Below are positions 53,118-63,107 of a stretch of DNA of 64,000 bases, piece by piece. Source of the DNA: Archangium violaceum (GTDB lineage Bacteria; Myxococcota; Myxococcia; Myxococcales; Myxococcaceae); contig NZ_CP069338.1 in the NCBI RefSeq assembly GCF_016859125.1, forward strand, positions 2,940,501 through 3,004,500, given 5' to 3'. The first letter of the stretch is position 1; each line of letters begins with the position of its first letter. Position numbers and translations under genes: made by a program. Under the pieces are notes generated by a model. The model was not told the origin of the DNA, ran no database searches, and saw only the letters and a list, made by a program, of their open reading frames with translations.

Positions 53118-53863
53118 TACCGCACCGCAAACCGAAGAGGCCACGGAAATTTGACACCAGGGGCCCTATTCCGGCCTCTTCGGTGGTGCCAAACGCTCCG
53201 CGACGCGGTAACATGGGCTTGCCCATGTTCGAGCCTCAAGACAAGAAGACGAAGGGTGGCTCGCGGAACGGAGGTCCGAATCCACCGGATCAGCGGCGCG
53301 TCGTGCAGCCGCTCTCGGTGATTCGTGGCAACCGGCCGCAACCCACGCCTCCGTCTCCTCCCGGTCCACCGCCCCCCACGGGTGACGGTGCCGAGGGCGT
53401 CGAACAGGCCAGGCCCGTCACCGCTCCCTCCAGCACGCTGCTGCACCTGTGGGCGATGCTCAACCAGCGCGGCCGTTGGTCGTCGCTGGTGGTGGTGCCC
53501 TCGCACGAGGGTGGCTCGGGACTCCAGGCGGCGCAGGCCATCCTCGAGGTGGCCAGCAGGCAGGGCAGCACGCCCGTGCACTTCCTGGATGCCGAGGGGC
53601 TGGAGCTGGGCGCGGCGCAGCACGTGGTGAACGAGATGATGGCGTACGTGGAGCAGGGGGACCGGGTGGTGGTCCTCATCGACTCCGTCGTCGCCAACCC
53701 CGTGGGCCTGGAAGTGGCGCTGGCGGCCGAGCGGGCGCTGCTCACCGTGGCGCTCGGCACCTCGGATTACACCTCGGCGCGTCGTACGCTGGACCTGATT
53801 GGGAAGGAGCGCTTCCTCGGAAGCGTTACCCTCCAGCCCACGTCCGGAGCCCCGAAGAAATGA
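53114..53863 (+). CDS. BY-kinase/ParA-like protein with degenerate P-loop
   Basis: 249 residues from ATG 53114, overlapping the polymerase stop (ATGA). Residues 1-100 are Pro/Arg-rich and unstructured; an internal start at 53225 would drop 37 of them. Residues about 110-245 resemble a bacterial tyrosine kinase or MinD/ParA-type domain in order and hydrophobic pattern: LVVVPSHEGGSG where Walker A (GxxxxGKS) would lie, VHFLDAEG where Walker A' lies, and DRVVVLIDS (Walker B-like) then ALLTVALGTSDYTSARRTLDLIG. The Lys and Ser/Thr of the P-loop are missing, so ATP hydrolysis or kinase activity is unlikely. It may be a pseudokinase partner of the kinase-less chain-length protein. Family assignment is by pattern only. 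Confidence 0.5.
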   Translation: MIPHRKPKRPRKFDTRGPIPASSVVPNAPRRGNMGLPMFEPQDKKTKGGSRNGGPNPPDQRRVVQPLSVIRGNRPQPTPPSPPGPPPPTGDGAEGVEQARPVTAPSSTLLHLWAMLNQRGRWSSLVVVPSHEGGSGLQAAQAILEVASRQGSTPVHFLDAEGLELGAAQHVVNEMMAYVEQGDRVVVLIDSVVANPVGLEVALAAERALLTVALGTSDYTSARRTLDLIGKERFLGSVTLQPTSGAPKK

Positions 53864-55461
53864 GCGCAGCCCCCGGCGCCCCTGGCGCCGTCGTTCCTCC
53901 TCGGCCCGTGGCTTCGCGCCCGAGGCTGAGCGTCGTCGTTGCCACCTACAACCGCACGGACCTCATCCAGCGCCTGCTCGAGCAGCTCGCCCGGCAGACG
54001 CTGTCGGCCTCGGACTTCGAGGTGGTGGTGGTGGATGACGGCTCGCGCGAGCCGGTGGCGCCCCACCTGGAGAAGCTGAAGCTGCCCTTCACCCTGCGCG
54101 TGGAGACGCAGGCCAACGCCGGCGCGGCGGCGGCCCGTCACCGCGGCGTGCTCGCGGCGCGCGGCGACGTGGTGCTCATCACCGACGACGACATGCAGGT
54201 GGCCGAGGACTTCCTCGCGAAGCACCTGGAGCGCCACCCGCCCGGCTCGCGCAACGTCGTCATCGGCAGCATCCGCCCGGACCCGGCCATCTCCGACATG
54301 CCGCTCTTCGAGCGGTGGTACGCGTGGTTCAACAACCGCATCGCTGCGAGCATGAGCGGCCCCAAGCGGCGTGCGCGCGGCTGGCAGCTCTTCACCGGCA
54401 ACGTCTCCTTCCGGCGCGAGGACTACGTGTCCGCCGGCGGCTTCGACAAGAGCCTCGGCCAGTCCGAGGACATCGAGCTGGGCGTGCGCCTGGAGAAGGC
54501 CGGCTGCCGCTTCGAGTTCTGCACCGCGGCGTACGTGCTGCACGGCTCGGATCACACCAGCTTCGAGAAGTGGCTGAAGCGGGCGCACCGCTACGGCATC
54601 TTCGACTCGCGCGTGGCGGCCCTGCACCCGGACGTGCCGCAGGTGGACCCCTGGCGCTTCCTCTTCGTGATGAACCCGCTGGCCCGGCCGCTGCTGGCCG
54701 CCGCGGTGGTGGCGCCCGAGGCGACCCGCCCGGTGACGGAAGCGGTGATGGGCGCGGCGAAGCTGGCGGACAAGGCGGGCCTGACGAAGGCGGCCTTCGC
54801 GGGCACCTCGGTGGCCTACGTCATGGAGTACCTGCGCGGGGCGCGCGCCGAGGCGGGCTCGCTGCCCAAGGTGGCCCGGCACGTGGCCCGCTTCGCCCTC
54901 ACCGGAGGCAAGCCCGGCGAGGTGCTGAAGCTGGCGAAGGCGCTGAAGGAGGACGCCGTGCAGGTGGCGCGCTCCGAGTATGGCCAGTCCGGCTTGAAGG
55001 CCGTGGCCGCCATGGTGCTCACCTCGGACGGCTACCGGGTGCTGGCGCTGCAGCGGCTGCGCGAGGCGGCGCGCGGGCTGGGCATTCCGCTCGGCAACCA
55101 CGCGCTGCGCGTGGCCCAGACGGCGGTGCTCGGCGTGGAGATTGGCAAGGACGTGGAGCTGGGCAGCGGCGTCTACTTCGTCCACAGCCTGGGCACCGTG
55201 GTGGGCGGCGACGCGAAGGTCGGCAACCGCGTGCGCTTCTACGGCAACAACACCGTGGGCACCGCCCGGGACGACGGCTACCCCGTCATCGAGGATGACG
55301 TGTGGGTGGGCGCTGGCGCGCGCATCCTCGGCCCCATCACCATCGGCGCCCGCTCGCGCATCGGCGCCAACGCGGTGGTGCTCAAGGACGTGCCCCCCGA
55401 CAGCGTGGCCGTGGGAATCCCCGCGCGCATCATCCCGCGCAAGGACGTGGACGGCGAGTGA
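53860..55461 (+). CDS. Fusion of GT2 glycosyltransferase and hexapeptide (serine acetyltransferase-like) domain
   Basis: 533 residues from ATG 53860 (overlaps the previous stop, ATGA). The N-terminal GT2 domain (about 20-270) has VVVATYNRTDL, VVVDDGS, LITDDDMQVAEDF and GQSEDIELGVRLEK. A helical linker (about 270-390) follows. The C-terminus (about 420-530) is a left-handed beta-helix of hexapeptide repeats (IGKDVELGSGVYFVHSLGTVV, VGNRVRFYGNNTVG, IEDDVWVGAGARILGPITIG, SRIGANAVVLKDVPPDSVAVGIPARII). Such domains transfer acetyl or similar groups. In M. xanthus the eps locus has separate GT and serine-acetyltransferase-like genes; here they appear fused, so one protein may add and acetylate a sugar. 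The acyl donor and target are unknown. Confidence 0.8.
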   Translation: MSAAPGAPGAVVPPRPVASRPRLSVVVATYNRTDLIQRLLEQLARQTLSASDFEVVVVDDGSREPVAPHLEKLKLPFTLRVETQANAGAAAARHRGVLAARGDVVLITDDDMQVAEDFLAKHLERHPPGSRNVVIGSIRPDPAISDMPLFERWYAWFNNRIAASMSGPKRRARGWQLFTGNVSFRREDYVSAGGFDKSLGQSEDIELGVRLEKAGCRFEFCTAAYVLHGSDHTSFEKWLKRAHRYGIFDSRVAALHPDVPQVDPWRFLFVMNPLARPLLAAAVVAPEATRPVTEAVMGAAKLADKAGLTKAAFAGTSVAYVMEYLRGARAEAGSLPKVARHVARFALTGGKPGEVLKLAKALKEDAVQVARSEYGQSGLKAVAAMVLTSDGYRVLALQRLREAARGLGIPLGNHALRVAQTAVLGVEIGKDVELGSGVYFVHSLGTVVGGDAKVGNRVRFYGNNTVGTARDDGYPVIEDDVWVGAGARILGPITIGARSRIGANAVVLKDVPPDSVAVGIPARIIPRKDVDGE

Positions 55462-58220
55462 TGCGCCAGGCCGTCGGGAGCGGCGCACCGTGGCGCGGCA
55501 GGAGGACCCGGACGGTCCTGCTGGTCGGCGTGTGCCTGGGCGTGCCCCTCGTGGGTGTGTCCCTCCTGGGGTCCTGCAGGCAGAGCACCTCCCGGGCGGC
55601 CACCACCACGCAGCCCTCCTCACCCTCGGGCGTCTACAACATCCCCCCGCTCACCGAGACGGCCTATGCCGGCACCCTCCAGCCGGGTTGGAACGACGAG
55701 GGTTGGTCCGAGCGTGAGTTGAAGGACCCGGGCCCCGCGAAGCTGCGCATGGCCAACATGGGCGGGTGGATGCTGCACAAGACGGGCATCCAGGGAGAGT
55801 TCGGCGGGCTCGCGCTGCGCTACCGCGCGCCTTCCGGCTTCGGCGACTTCCTCGAGGTGCGGCTGGACTCCGAGGGCGAGACGCTCTTCCCCCGCGTGCG
55901 CGTGGACGCGAGCCACGTGGCGCGCCGCGAGGGTGACTGGGTACAGCTCTTCGTCCCCCTCGAGCAACTCAACCCGGAGAAGGTGCCCTTCACCCGCATC
56001 GTCATCCGCGCGTACAAGAAGGTGTCCAACGACTGGGTGGAGCTGGACCAGGTGGGCCTCACCGCCCCCGGCGGCATGACGCCCGCCGAGGGCACCAGCC
56101 TGGTGCAGCAATCGCCGCAGCCGGGCACGGCGGCCAGGGTCATCGTCGAGCCCATGGAGCTGGCCTATGACAACGGCCTGCAGGAGGGCTGGGAGGACCA
56201 CGGCTGGTCCGAGCGCGAGCTGAAGGGGCCCACGCCCGCGAAGCTGCGCATGGGCAACATGGGCGGCTGGATGCTGCGCAAGACGGGCCTGCAGGGTGAA
56301 TACGGCGGGCTGACGCTGCGCTACCGCGCGCCCTCGGACTTCGGGGACTTCCTCGAGGTGCGCCTGGACTCCGAGAGCGAGACGCTCTTTCCCCGCGTTC
56401 GTCTGTCGGACACGTACGTCACCGCGCGCGACGGAGACTGGACGCAGGTGTTCGTCCCCATGGACGAGCTCAACCCCGAGAAGAAGGCCTTCACCCAGCT
56501 CGTCCTGCGCGCGTACAAGAAGGTGGGCAACGAGCAGGTCGAGCTGAACCAGGTGGGCCTGGCCCGGCTCGTCACCCCCGCCGCCGTGATGCAGCAGCAG
56601 GCGCCCCCGGACGCGGCCTCCGTGGGCGGTGGCCGCGTGGCCTTCGGGGACGCCAAGGCGACCAAGGTGGTGGTGGACTGCGCCGCCTCCAGCCACCCCA
56701 TCAGCCCGCTCATCTACGGCATCGCCTTCAACAACCTGCGCGAGCTGAAGGACAGCCACCAGTGGGAGCTCGGCGCCACCGCGCGCCGCTGGGGCGGCAA
56801 CCCCACCACCCGCTACAACTGGAAGCTGGGCAACGTCTGGAATACGGCCAACGACTACTTCTTCCGCAACATCGTCCTCGGCACCAGCCCCCAGTACACC
56901 TACGACACCTTCCTCCAGTCCAACCTCCAGCGCGGGATGCAGTCCGCGCTCACCGTCCCCATCATCGGCTGGGTGGCCAAGGACTCCACGTCCGTGAGCT
57001 TCCCCAAGTCCCTCTTCGGCGTGCAGCAGAAGATGGATCCGGACGTGACGGAGGCCGGCAACGGCATCTCCCCCTCGGGTGACGCCCTCACGCCGCCCCT
57101 GCCCACCCAGACGAGCGTCGAGGCCCCGCCCGCGTTCATCCACGAGTGGGTGCGCACCATCCGCGAGAAGGACAAGACGCGCGGGCGCAGCGTGCACATG
57201 TACATCCTCGACAACGAGCCGATGCTCTGGAACACCACGCACCGGGACGTGCACCCGGAGCCGGCCACCTACGACGAGCTGCTCGAGCGCACCATCGCCT
57301 ACGGCACCGCCGTGCGCCAGGCGGACCCGGACGCCGTCATCGCCGGCCCCGCCGAGTGGGGCTGGACGAACTACTACAACTCGGCGGCGGACCTGGCCCC
57401 GGGCGGAAACAAGAAGGACCGCAAGGCCCACGGCAACATGCCGCTGCTGGCCTGGTACCTGAAGAAGCTCCACGAGCACGAGAAGCAGACCGGCACCCGC
57501 CTGCTCGACGTGGTGGACGTGCACTTCTATCCGCAGGGCGAGGGCATCGGCTTCGAGGAGCGGGGCGCCACGGATCCGGACACCTCCGCGCGGCGCATCC
57601 GCTCCACGCGCGCGCTGTGGGATCCGAAGTACAAGGACGAGTCCTGGATCGACGACAAGATCGAGCTGATTCCCCGCATCAAGCGGTGGATCGCCGAGAA
57701 CTACCCGGGCCGGGGCCTGTCCATCGGCGAGTACAACTTCGGCGCCACCGGCCACATGAGCGGCGGCCTCGCGCAGGCCGAGGCGCTGGGACGCTTCGCC
57801 GAGCAGAACCTCACCTCGGCCTTCCTCTTCACCTACCCGCCCTACCGCAGCCCCGCCTTCTGGGCGTTCCGCGCCTACCGCAACTTCGACGGCAAGGGCG
57901 GACGCTTCCAGGACAACTTCGTGCCCTCGAAGTTCGACAAGGAGTCGGACACCCAGGGCATGTCGCTGTTCGCCTCGCGCAGTGACGACGGCAAGCGCCT
58001 GGTGGCCATCGCGCTCAACCTGGAGCCGGACTCGGCTCGCAACGCCCAGGTGGAGCTGCGCGGCTGTGGCAACGTGGCCAACGCCCGGGTGCTGGGCTAC
58101 GCGGGAGAGCCCTCGGGCTTCTCCGAGCGCAAGTCCTTCCTCCAGTCCGGAAGCAACGTCCAGGTGATGCTCCCCCCCTGGTCCATCACCGTCCTGGACC
58201 TCACGCTCACCCGGCGGTGA
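55461..58220 (+). CDS. GH44 family glycoside hydrolase lipoprotein with duplicated N-terminal module (EpsB-like)
   Basis: 919 residues, start overlapping the prior stop by one base (TGATG). Signal and lipobox (LLGSC, Cys39). Two copies of a beta-sandwich-like module at about 68-202 and 234-369 (GWNDEGWSERELK and GWEDHGWSERELK, both ending near ELDQVGL/ELNQVGL) look like carbohydrate-binding modules. The catalytic GH44 domain follows from about 405: GNPTTRYNWKLGN, DNE with E586 (general acid), and GEYNFG with E757 (nucleophile). GH44 enzymes cleave beta-1,4-glucans such as xyloglucan and cellulose. As the last gene of the polysaccharide locus it may trim or release the polymer; in M. xanthus an EpsB glycosidase exists. 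A role in polysaccharide turnover is inferred. Confidence 0.85.
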   Translation: MRQAVGSGAPWRGRRTRTVLLVGVCLGVPLVGVSLLGSCRQSTSRAATTTQPSSPSGVYNIPPLTETAYAGTLQPGWNDEGWSERELKDPGPAKLRMANMGGWMLHKTGIQGEFGGLALRYRAPSGFGDFLEVRLDSEGETLFPRVRVDASHVARREGDWVQLFVPLEQLNPEKVPFTRIVIRAYKKVSNDWVELDQVGLTAPGGMTPAEGTSLVQQSPQPGTAARVIVEPMELAYDNGLQEGWEDHGWSERELKGPTPAKLRMGNMGGWMLRKTGLQGEYGGLTLRYRAPSDFGDFLEVRLDSESETLFPRVRLSDTYVTARDGDWTQVFVPMDELNPEKKAFTQLVLRAYKKVGNEQVELNQVGLARLVTPAAVMQQQAPPDAASVGGGRVAFGDAKATKVVVDCAASSHPISPLIYGIAFNNLRELKDSHQWELGATARRWGGNPTTRYNWKLGNVWNTANDYFFRNIVLGTSPQYTYDTFLQSNLQRGMQSALTVPIIGWVAKDSTSVSFPKSLFGVQQKMDPDVTEAGNGISPSGDALTPPLPTQTSVEAPPAFIHEWVRTIREKDKTRGRSVHMYILDNEPMLWNTTHRDVHPEPATYDELLERTIAYGTAVRQADPDAVIAGPAEWGWTNYYNSAADLAPGGNKKDRKAHGNMPLLAWYLKKLHEHEKQTGTRLLDVVDVHFYPQGEGIGFEERGATDPDTSARRIRSTRALWDPKYKDESWIDDKIELIPRIKRWIAENYPGRGLSIGEYNFGATGHMSGGLAQAEALGRFAEQNLTSAFLFTYPPYRSPAFWAFRAYRNFDGKGGRFQDNFVPSKFDKESDTQGMSLFASRSDDGKRLVAIALNLEPDSARNAQVELRGCGNVANARVLGYAGEPSGFSERKSFLQSGSNVQVMLPPWSITVLDLTLTRR

Positions 58221-58294
58221 GGGCGTCCGACAGGGGGCGTTCGGGAGGGGTTTGAGCCCCTTCCCGGCGCGACAGGTGCTATCACTCCAGCGCC

Positions 58295-61200
58295 ATGTCC
58301 CAGCCCCCCTCCCCCTTGTTCGCCACGGTCCCCAACGAGATCGACTTCCCGGCTGACGAGCGCCGCACCCTCGCCTTCTGGAAGGAGCGCCGCATCTTCG
58401 AGCAGACGCTCCAGGGCCGGGACGACGCTCCCGTCTTCGTCTTCTACGAGGGCCCGCCCACCGCCAACGGCCTGCCCCACAACGGCCACGTCCTCACCCG
58501 CGTCATCAAGGACCTCTTCCCCCGCTACAAGACGATGCGCGGCTACCGCGTCCCCCGCAAGGCGGGCTGGGACACCCACGGCCTCCCCGTCGAGGTCGAG
58601 GTCGAGAAGGAGCTGCGCATCCACGGCAAGGCGGAAATCGAGCGCTACGGCGTGGAGCCCTTCACCGAGCGCTGCATCGAGTCCGTCTTCCGCTACACCA
58701 ACGAGTGGGAGCGGCTCACCGAGCGCATCGGCTTCTGGGTGGACCTCCCCGACGCCTACGTCACCTACCACCGCAGCTACGTGGAGAGCGTCTGGTGGGC
58801 GCTCGCCGAGCTGTTCCGCAAGGGCCTGCTCTACCGCGGCCATAAAATCGTCTGGTGGTGGCCCCAGGGCGGCACCGCGCTCAGCTCCGGCGAGGTGGGC
58901 ATGGGCTACCGCACCGTGGACGACCCCAGCGCCTACGTGGCCTTCCCGCTGCGCGACTCGCCCGACACCGCGCTCCTCATCTGGACCACCACGCCCTGGA
59001 CGCTCCCGTCCAACATGTACGCCGCCGTCAACCCCGCGGTGGACTACGTCACCGTGGACGCCGGCGAGCGCAAGCTCATCGTCGCCGCCGCCCTGCGCGA
59101 GGAGCTGAGCAAGAAGCTCAAGAAGGAGCTGCCCGTCCTGGAGACGCTCAAGGGCAGCTCGCTCGTGGGCCGGCGCTACTCCCCGCCCTATGACGTGTAC
59201 TTCCAGCGCGCGGGCAACACGGAGCTGCCGCTCGCCAACGGGGGCACGGACTCACCCGCCTGGCGCGTCATCGGCGCGGACTTCGTCACCCTCTCCAGCG
59301 GCACGGGCATCGTCCACATCGCCCCGGCCTTCGGCGAGGACGACTACGAGGCCTTCCGCCACGAGCGCACCCGCTTCGCCCGGCCCGAGGCCCTGGAGAT
59401 GTTCTGCGCCATCCGCCCGGACGGCACCTTCTCCGAGGACTTCCCCCACCTCACCGGCCGCTTCGTCAAGGACGCGGACAAGGAAATCCAACGCGAGCTC
59501 AAGGAGCGCGGGCGGCTCGTGCTCATCGAGCAGTACCGCCACGAGTACCCCTTCTGCTGGCGCGCCGATGACGACCCGCTCATCCAGTTCGCCCGCCCCG
59601 CCTGGTACATCCGCACCACCTCGGTGAAGGACCGGGCCATCGCCAACAACCGCGCGGTGAACTGGGTCCCCGAGCACATCAAGGAGGGCCGCTTCGGCGA
59701 CTTCCTCGCCAACAACGTGGACTGGGCCCTCTCCCGCGAGCGCTACTGGGGCACGCCCCTGCCCCTCTGGGTGCACTCGGAGACGGGCGAGGTGGAGGCC
59801 ATCTCCTCGCTCGAGGCCCTGCGCGACAAGCCCGGCAGCAACCTGGCCGCCGTGGAGGCCGAGCTCAAGGCCTTCCTCGCCACCCGCCCCTCCGGCGCCA
59901 CCAGCACCGAGCACCTCATCGTCCACAAGCCTTGGATTGACAAGGTCACCTTCGAGAAGCCCGGCACCCCCGGCCGCTTCGTGCGCGTGCCCGAGGTGGT
60001 GGACGTGTGGTTCGACTCGGGGTGCATGCCCTTCGCGCAGTGGGGCTACCCGCACGCGGCCGGCTCCCGCGAGAAGTTCGCCCAGGCCTTCCCCGCCGAC
60101 TTCATCTCCGAGGCCATCGACCAGACGCGCGGCTGGTTCTACTCGCTGCTGATGGTCAGCACGCTCGTCTTCGACGAGGACACGCAGAAGCGCGAGGGCC
60201 TGTCTCCCACGCGCGGCTGGCCCATGCCCTACAAGAGCTGCATCGTGCTCGGCCACGTGTCCGACAAGGAGGGCAAGAAGGAGTCCAAGTCCAAGGGCAA
60301 CTACACCCCGCCCGAAATCATCCTCGACGAGGTCCGCATGGACTTCGCCGTGCTCGATGACAAGACGGCGGGTGTCCCGGGCGTGGCCGGAGAAGCGCTC
60401 ATCGCCCGCGAGGACCTCGAGGGCCTGGACCTGCAGGAGGGCGCCAAGGTGCGCGTCTTCCGCTCGGACGCGCCGGACAAGGCCGTCACCCTCACGGTGA
60501 AGGCACACAAGAAGCTCAAGCGGCGCGTGGTGCTGCTCTCGAAGAAGGAGCTGGAGGCGCTCGGCGTGGCGCCCTCGGCGCGCGGCGCGGACGTGATGCC
60601 GGTGGAGGTGCCCCGGCTGGCCCCCACCGAGCGCGTGGTGCTGCAGGACCCGTCCACCCGCTCGCCGGGCGCGGATGCGTTCCGCTGGTTCTTCTTCGCG
60701 GCCAGCCCCACCTGGTCCAACACGCGCCACTCGCTGAGCAACGTGCGGCTCCTGCAGAAGGACTTCCAGGTCAAGCTGCGCAACGTCTACTCGTTCTTCA
60801 CCATCTACGCGAACATCGACGGCTTCTCCCCGGCCCGCGGCAACGCGGACGCCACCGAGGTGCCCTGGCTCGCCATCCGCCGCAGCACCGGCTGGCGTGA
60901 GCCCAAGCAGCGCACGGTGCTGGACCGGTGGATACTGTCCGAGGTGCAGCTCGCGGTGCGCGACGTGACGCGGGCGCTGGACACCTACCAGGTGTACGAG
61001 GCCGCCCAGCGGCTGGTGGTGCTGGTGGACGCGCTCTCCAACTGGTACCTGCGCCGCAGCCGCGAGCGCTTCTGGGGACCGGGCCTGGAGCAGGACAAGC
61101 TGGACGCGTACTTCACCCTGTACGAGGCGCTCACCAGCATCGCCGCGCTGTCGGCCCCCTTCATCCCCTTCTTCGCCGAGGAGATGTGGGGCAACCTGGT

Positions 61201-62038
61201 GGTCCGTCCCTGGCCCACGTCGCAGCCGGCGAGCGTCCACCTGGGCCGCTTCCCCGAGGCGGACATGCGCCTGGTGGACGAGGCGCTGTCCACGGAGATG
61301 GGCGCGGTGCGCGAGCTGGTGTCGCTGGGCCTCAAGGTGCGCACGGACAACAAGCTCAAGGTGCGCCAGCCGCTGTCGCACGCGGACGTCATCCTCGCGC
61401 GCCGCGAGCTGCAGGAGCGCGTGGCCGTCTACCAGGAGCTCATCGCGGACGAGCTGAACGTCCACGAGGTGCGCTTCCTCGAGGAGGGCCGGGAGGCGGA
61501 CGTGGTGCGCTACAAGGTGCGGCCCAACCTGCGCGCGATGGGCAGCCGCCTGGGCCCCAAGCTGGCCCCGGTGCGCAAGGCGTTCGACGCCGCCGACAGC
61601 CGGCTGCTCCAGCGGGAGCTGACACGTGAGGGCAAGGTGGCGCTCACCGTCGACGGTGAGGCCATGGTGTTCCCCGCCGAGGAGTTGGAGGTGCTGGTGG
61701 AGGCAAACCCCGGCTACGCGGCGGCGGGCGCGGGAGTGGGCGTGGTGGTGCTCCACACCGAGCTGACCGAGGCGCTCGTGGACGAGGGCCTGGTGCGTGA
61801 GCTGCTCGCCCGGGTGCAGGCGGCGCGCAAGGACATGGCGCTCGGCTACACGGACCGCATCCGCCTGTGGGTGGACGGGGATGCACGGGTGCGCAAGGTG
61901 ACGCAGGAGGCGCGCGAGTCCATCTCGCGCGAGACGCTCGCCTCGGAGCTGAACGTGGGTCCCGAGGGCCTCACCGGCCAGGAGGAGGAGCTCAGCCTCA
62001 ACGGCCTGCCCGCGCGAATCCGCGTCGAGCGCGCCTGA
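58295..62038 (+). CDS. ileS: Isoleucyl-tRNA synthetase with a large insertion
   Basis: 1247 residues, longer than the usual 930-1050. HIGH is PHNGH (61-65). The KMSKS loop is KESKSKGN (about 663-670). Directly after it, between 'EIILDEVR' and 'GADAFRWFFF', about 110 residues (about 678-790) interrupt the normally continuous family sequence, giving an inserted domain (FAVLDDKTAGVPGVAGEALI, VTLTVKAHKKLKRRVVLLSKKEL). The anticodon-binding domain follows (NLVVRPWPTSQP). The core is of the eukaryotic-like (IleRS2) type by 'PTANGLPHNGH' and 'KESKSKGN'. It charges tRNA-Ile in the cytoplasm. No T-box leader is visible. Confidence 0.93.
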   Translation: MSQPPSPLFATVPNEIDFPADERRTLAFWKERRIFEQTLQGRDDAPVFVFYEGPPTANGLPHNGHVLTRVIKDLFPRYKTMRGYRVPRKAGWDTHGLPVEVEVEKELRIHGKAEIERYGVEPFTERCIESVFRYTNEWERLTERIGFWVDLPDAYVTYHRSYVESVWWALAELFRKGLLYRGHKIVWWWPQGGTALSSGEVGMGYRTVDDPSAYVAFPLRDSPDTALLIWTTTPWTLPSNMYAAVNPAVDYVTVDAGERKLIVAAALREELSKKLKKELPVLETLKGSSLVGRRYSPPYDVYFQRAGNTELPLANGGTDSPAWRVIGADFVTLSSGTGIVHIAPAFGEDDYEAFRHERTRFARPEALEMFCAIRPDGTFSEDFPHLTGRFVKDADKEIQRELKERGRLVLIEQYRHEYPFCWRADDDPLIQFARPAWYIRTTSVKDRAIANNRAVNWVPEHIKEGRFGDFLANNVDWALSRERYWGTPLPLWVHSETGEVEAISSLEALRDKPGSNLAAVEAELKAFLATRPSGATSTEHLIVHKPWIDKVTFEKPGTPGRFVRVPEVVDVWFDSGCMPFAQWGYPHAAGSREKFAQAFPADFISEAIDQTRGWFYSLLMVSTLVFDEDTQKREGLSPTRGWPMPYKSCIVLGHVSDKEGKKESKSKGNYTPPEIILDEVRMDFAVLDDKTAGVPGVAGEALIAREDLEGLDLQEGAKVRVFRSDAPDKAVTLTVKAHKKLKRRVVLLSKKELEALGVAPSARGADVMPVEVPRLAPTERVVLQDPSTRSPGADAFRWFFFAASPTWSNTRHSLSNVRLLQKDFQVKLRNVYSFFTIYANIDGFSPARGNADATEVPWLAIRRSTGWREPKQRTVLDRWILSEVQLAVRDVTRALDTYQVYEAAQRLVVLVDALSNWYLRRSRERFWGPGLEQDKLDAYFTLYEALTSIAALSAPFIPFFAEEMWGNLVVRPWPTSQPASVHLGRFPEADMRLVDEALSTEMGAVRELVSLGLKVRTDNKLKVRQPLSHADVILARRELQERVAVYQELIADELNVHEVRFLEEGREADVVRYKVRPNLRAMGSRLGPKLAPVRKAFDAADSRLLQRELTREGKVALTVDGEAMVFPAEELEVLVEANPGYAAAGAGVGVVVLHTELTEALVDEGLVRELLARVQAARKDMALGYTDRIRLWVDGDARVRKVTQEARESISRETLASELNVGPEGLTGQEEELSLNGLPARIRVERA

Positions 62039-62118
62039 CGGGAAAAGGGGAAGGGGGCACTCCAGGATTGGACGATGCCTCCTTCCCACCGGCTAAAGAG
62101 CGGACATTTCGGGCCAGC

Positions 62119-63107
<989 letters not shown>

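Noticed and set aside
59252-62089. 945-codon antisense frame opposite IleRS
   Set aside because: IleRS motifs are clear on the plus strand; the antisense product is compositionally biased and has no domain.
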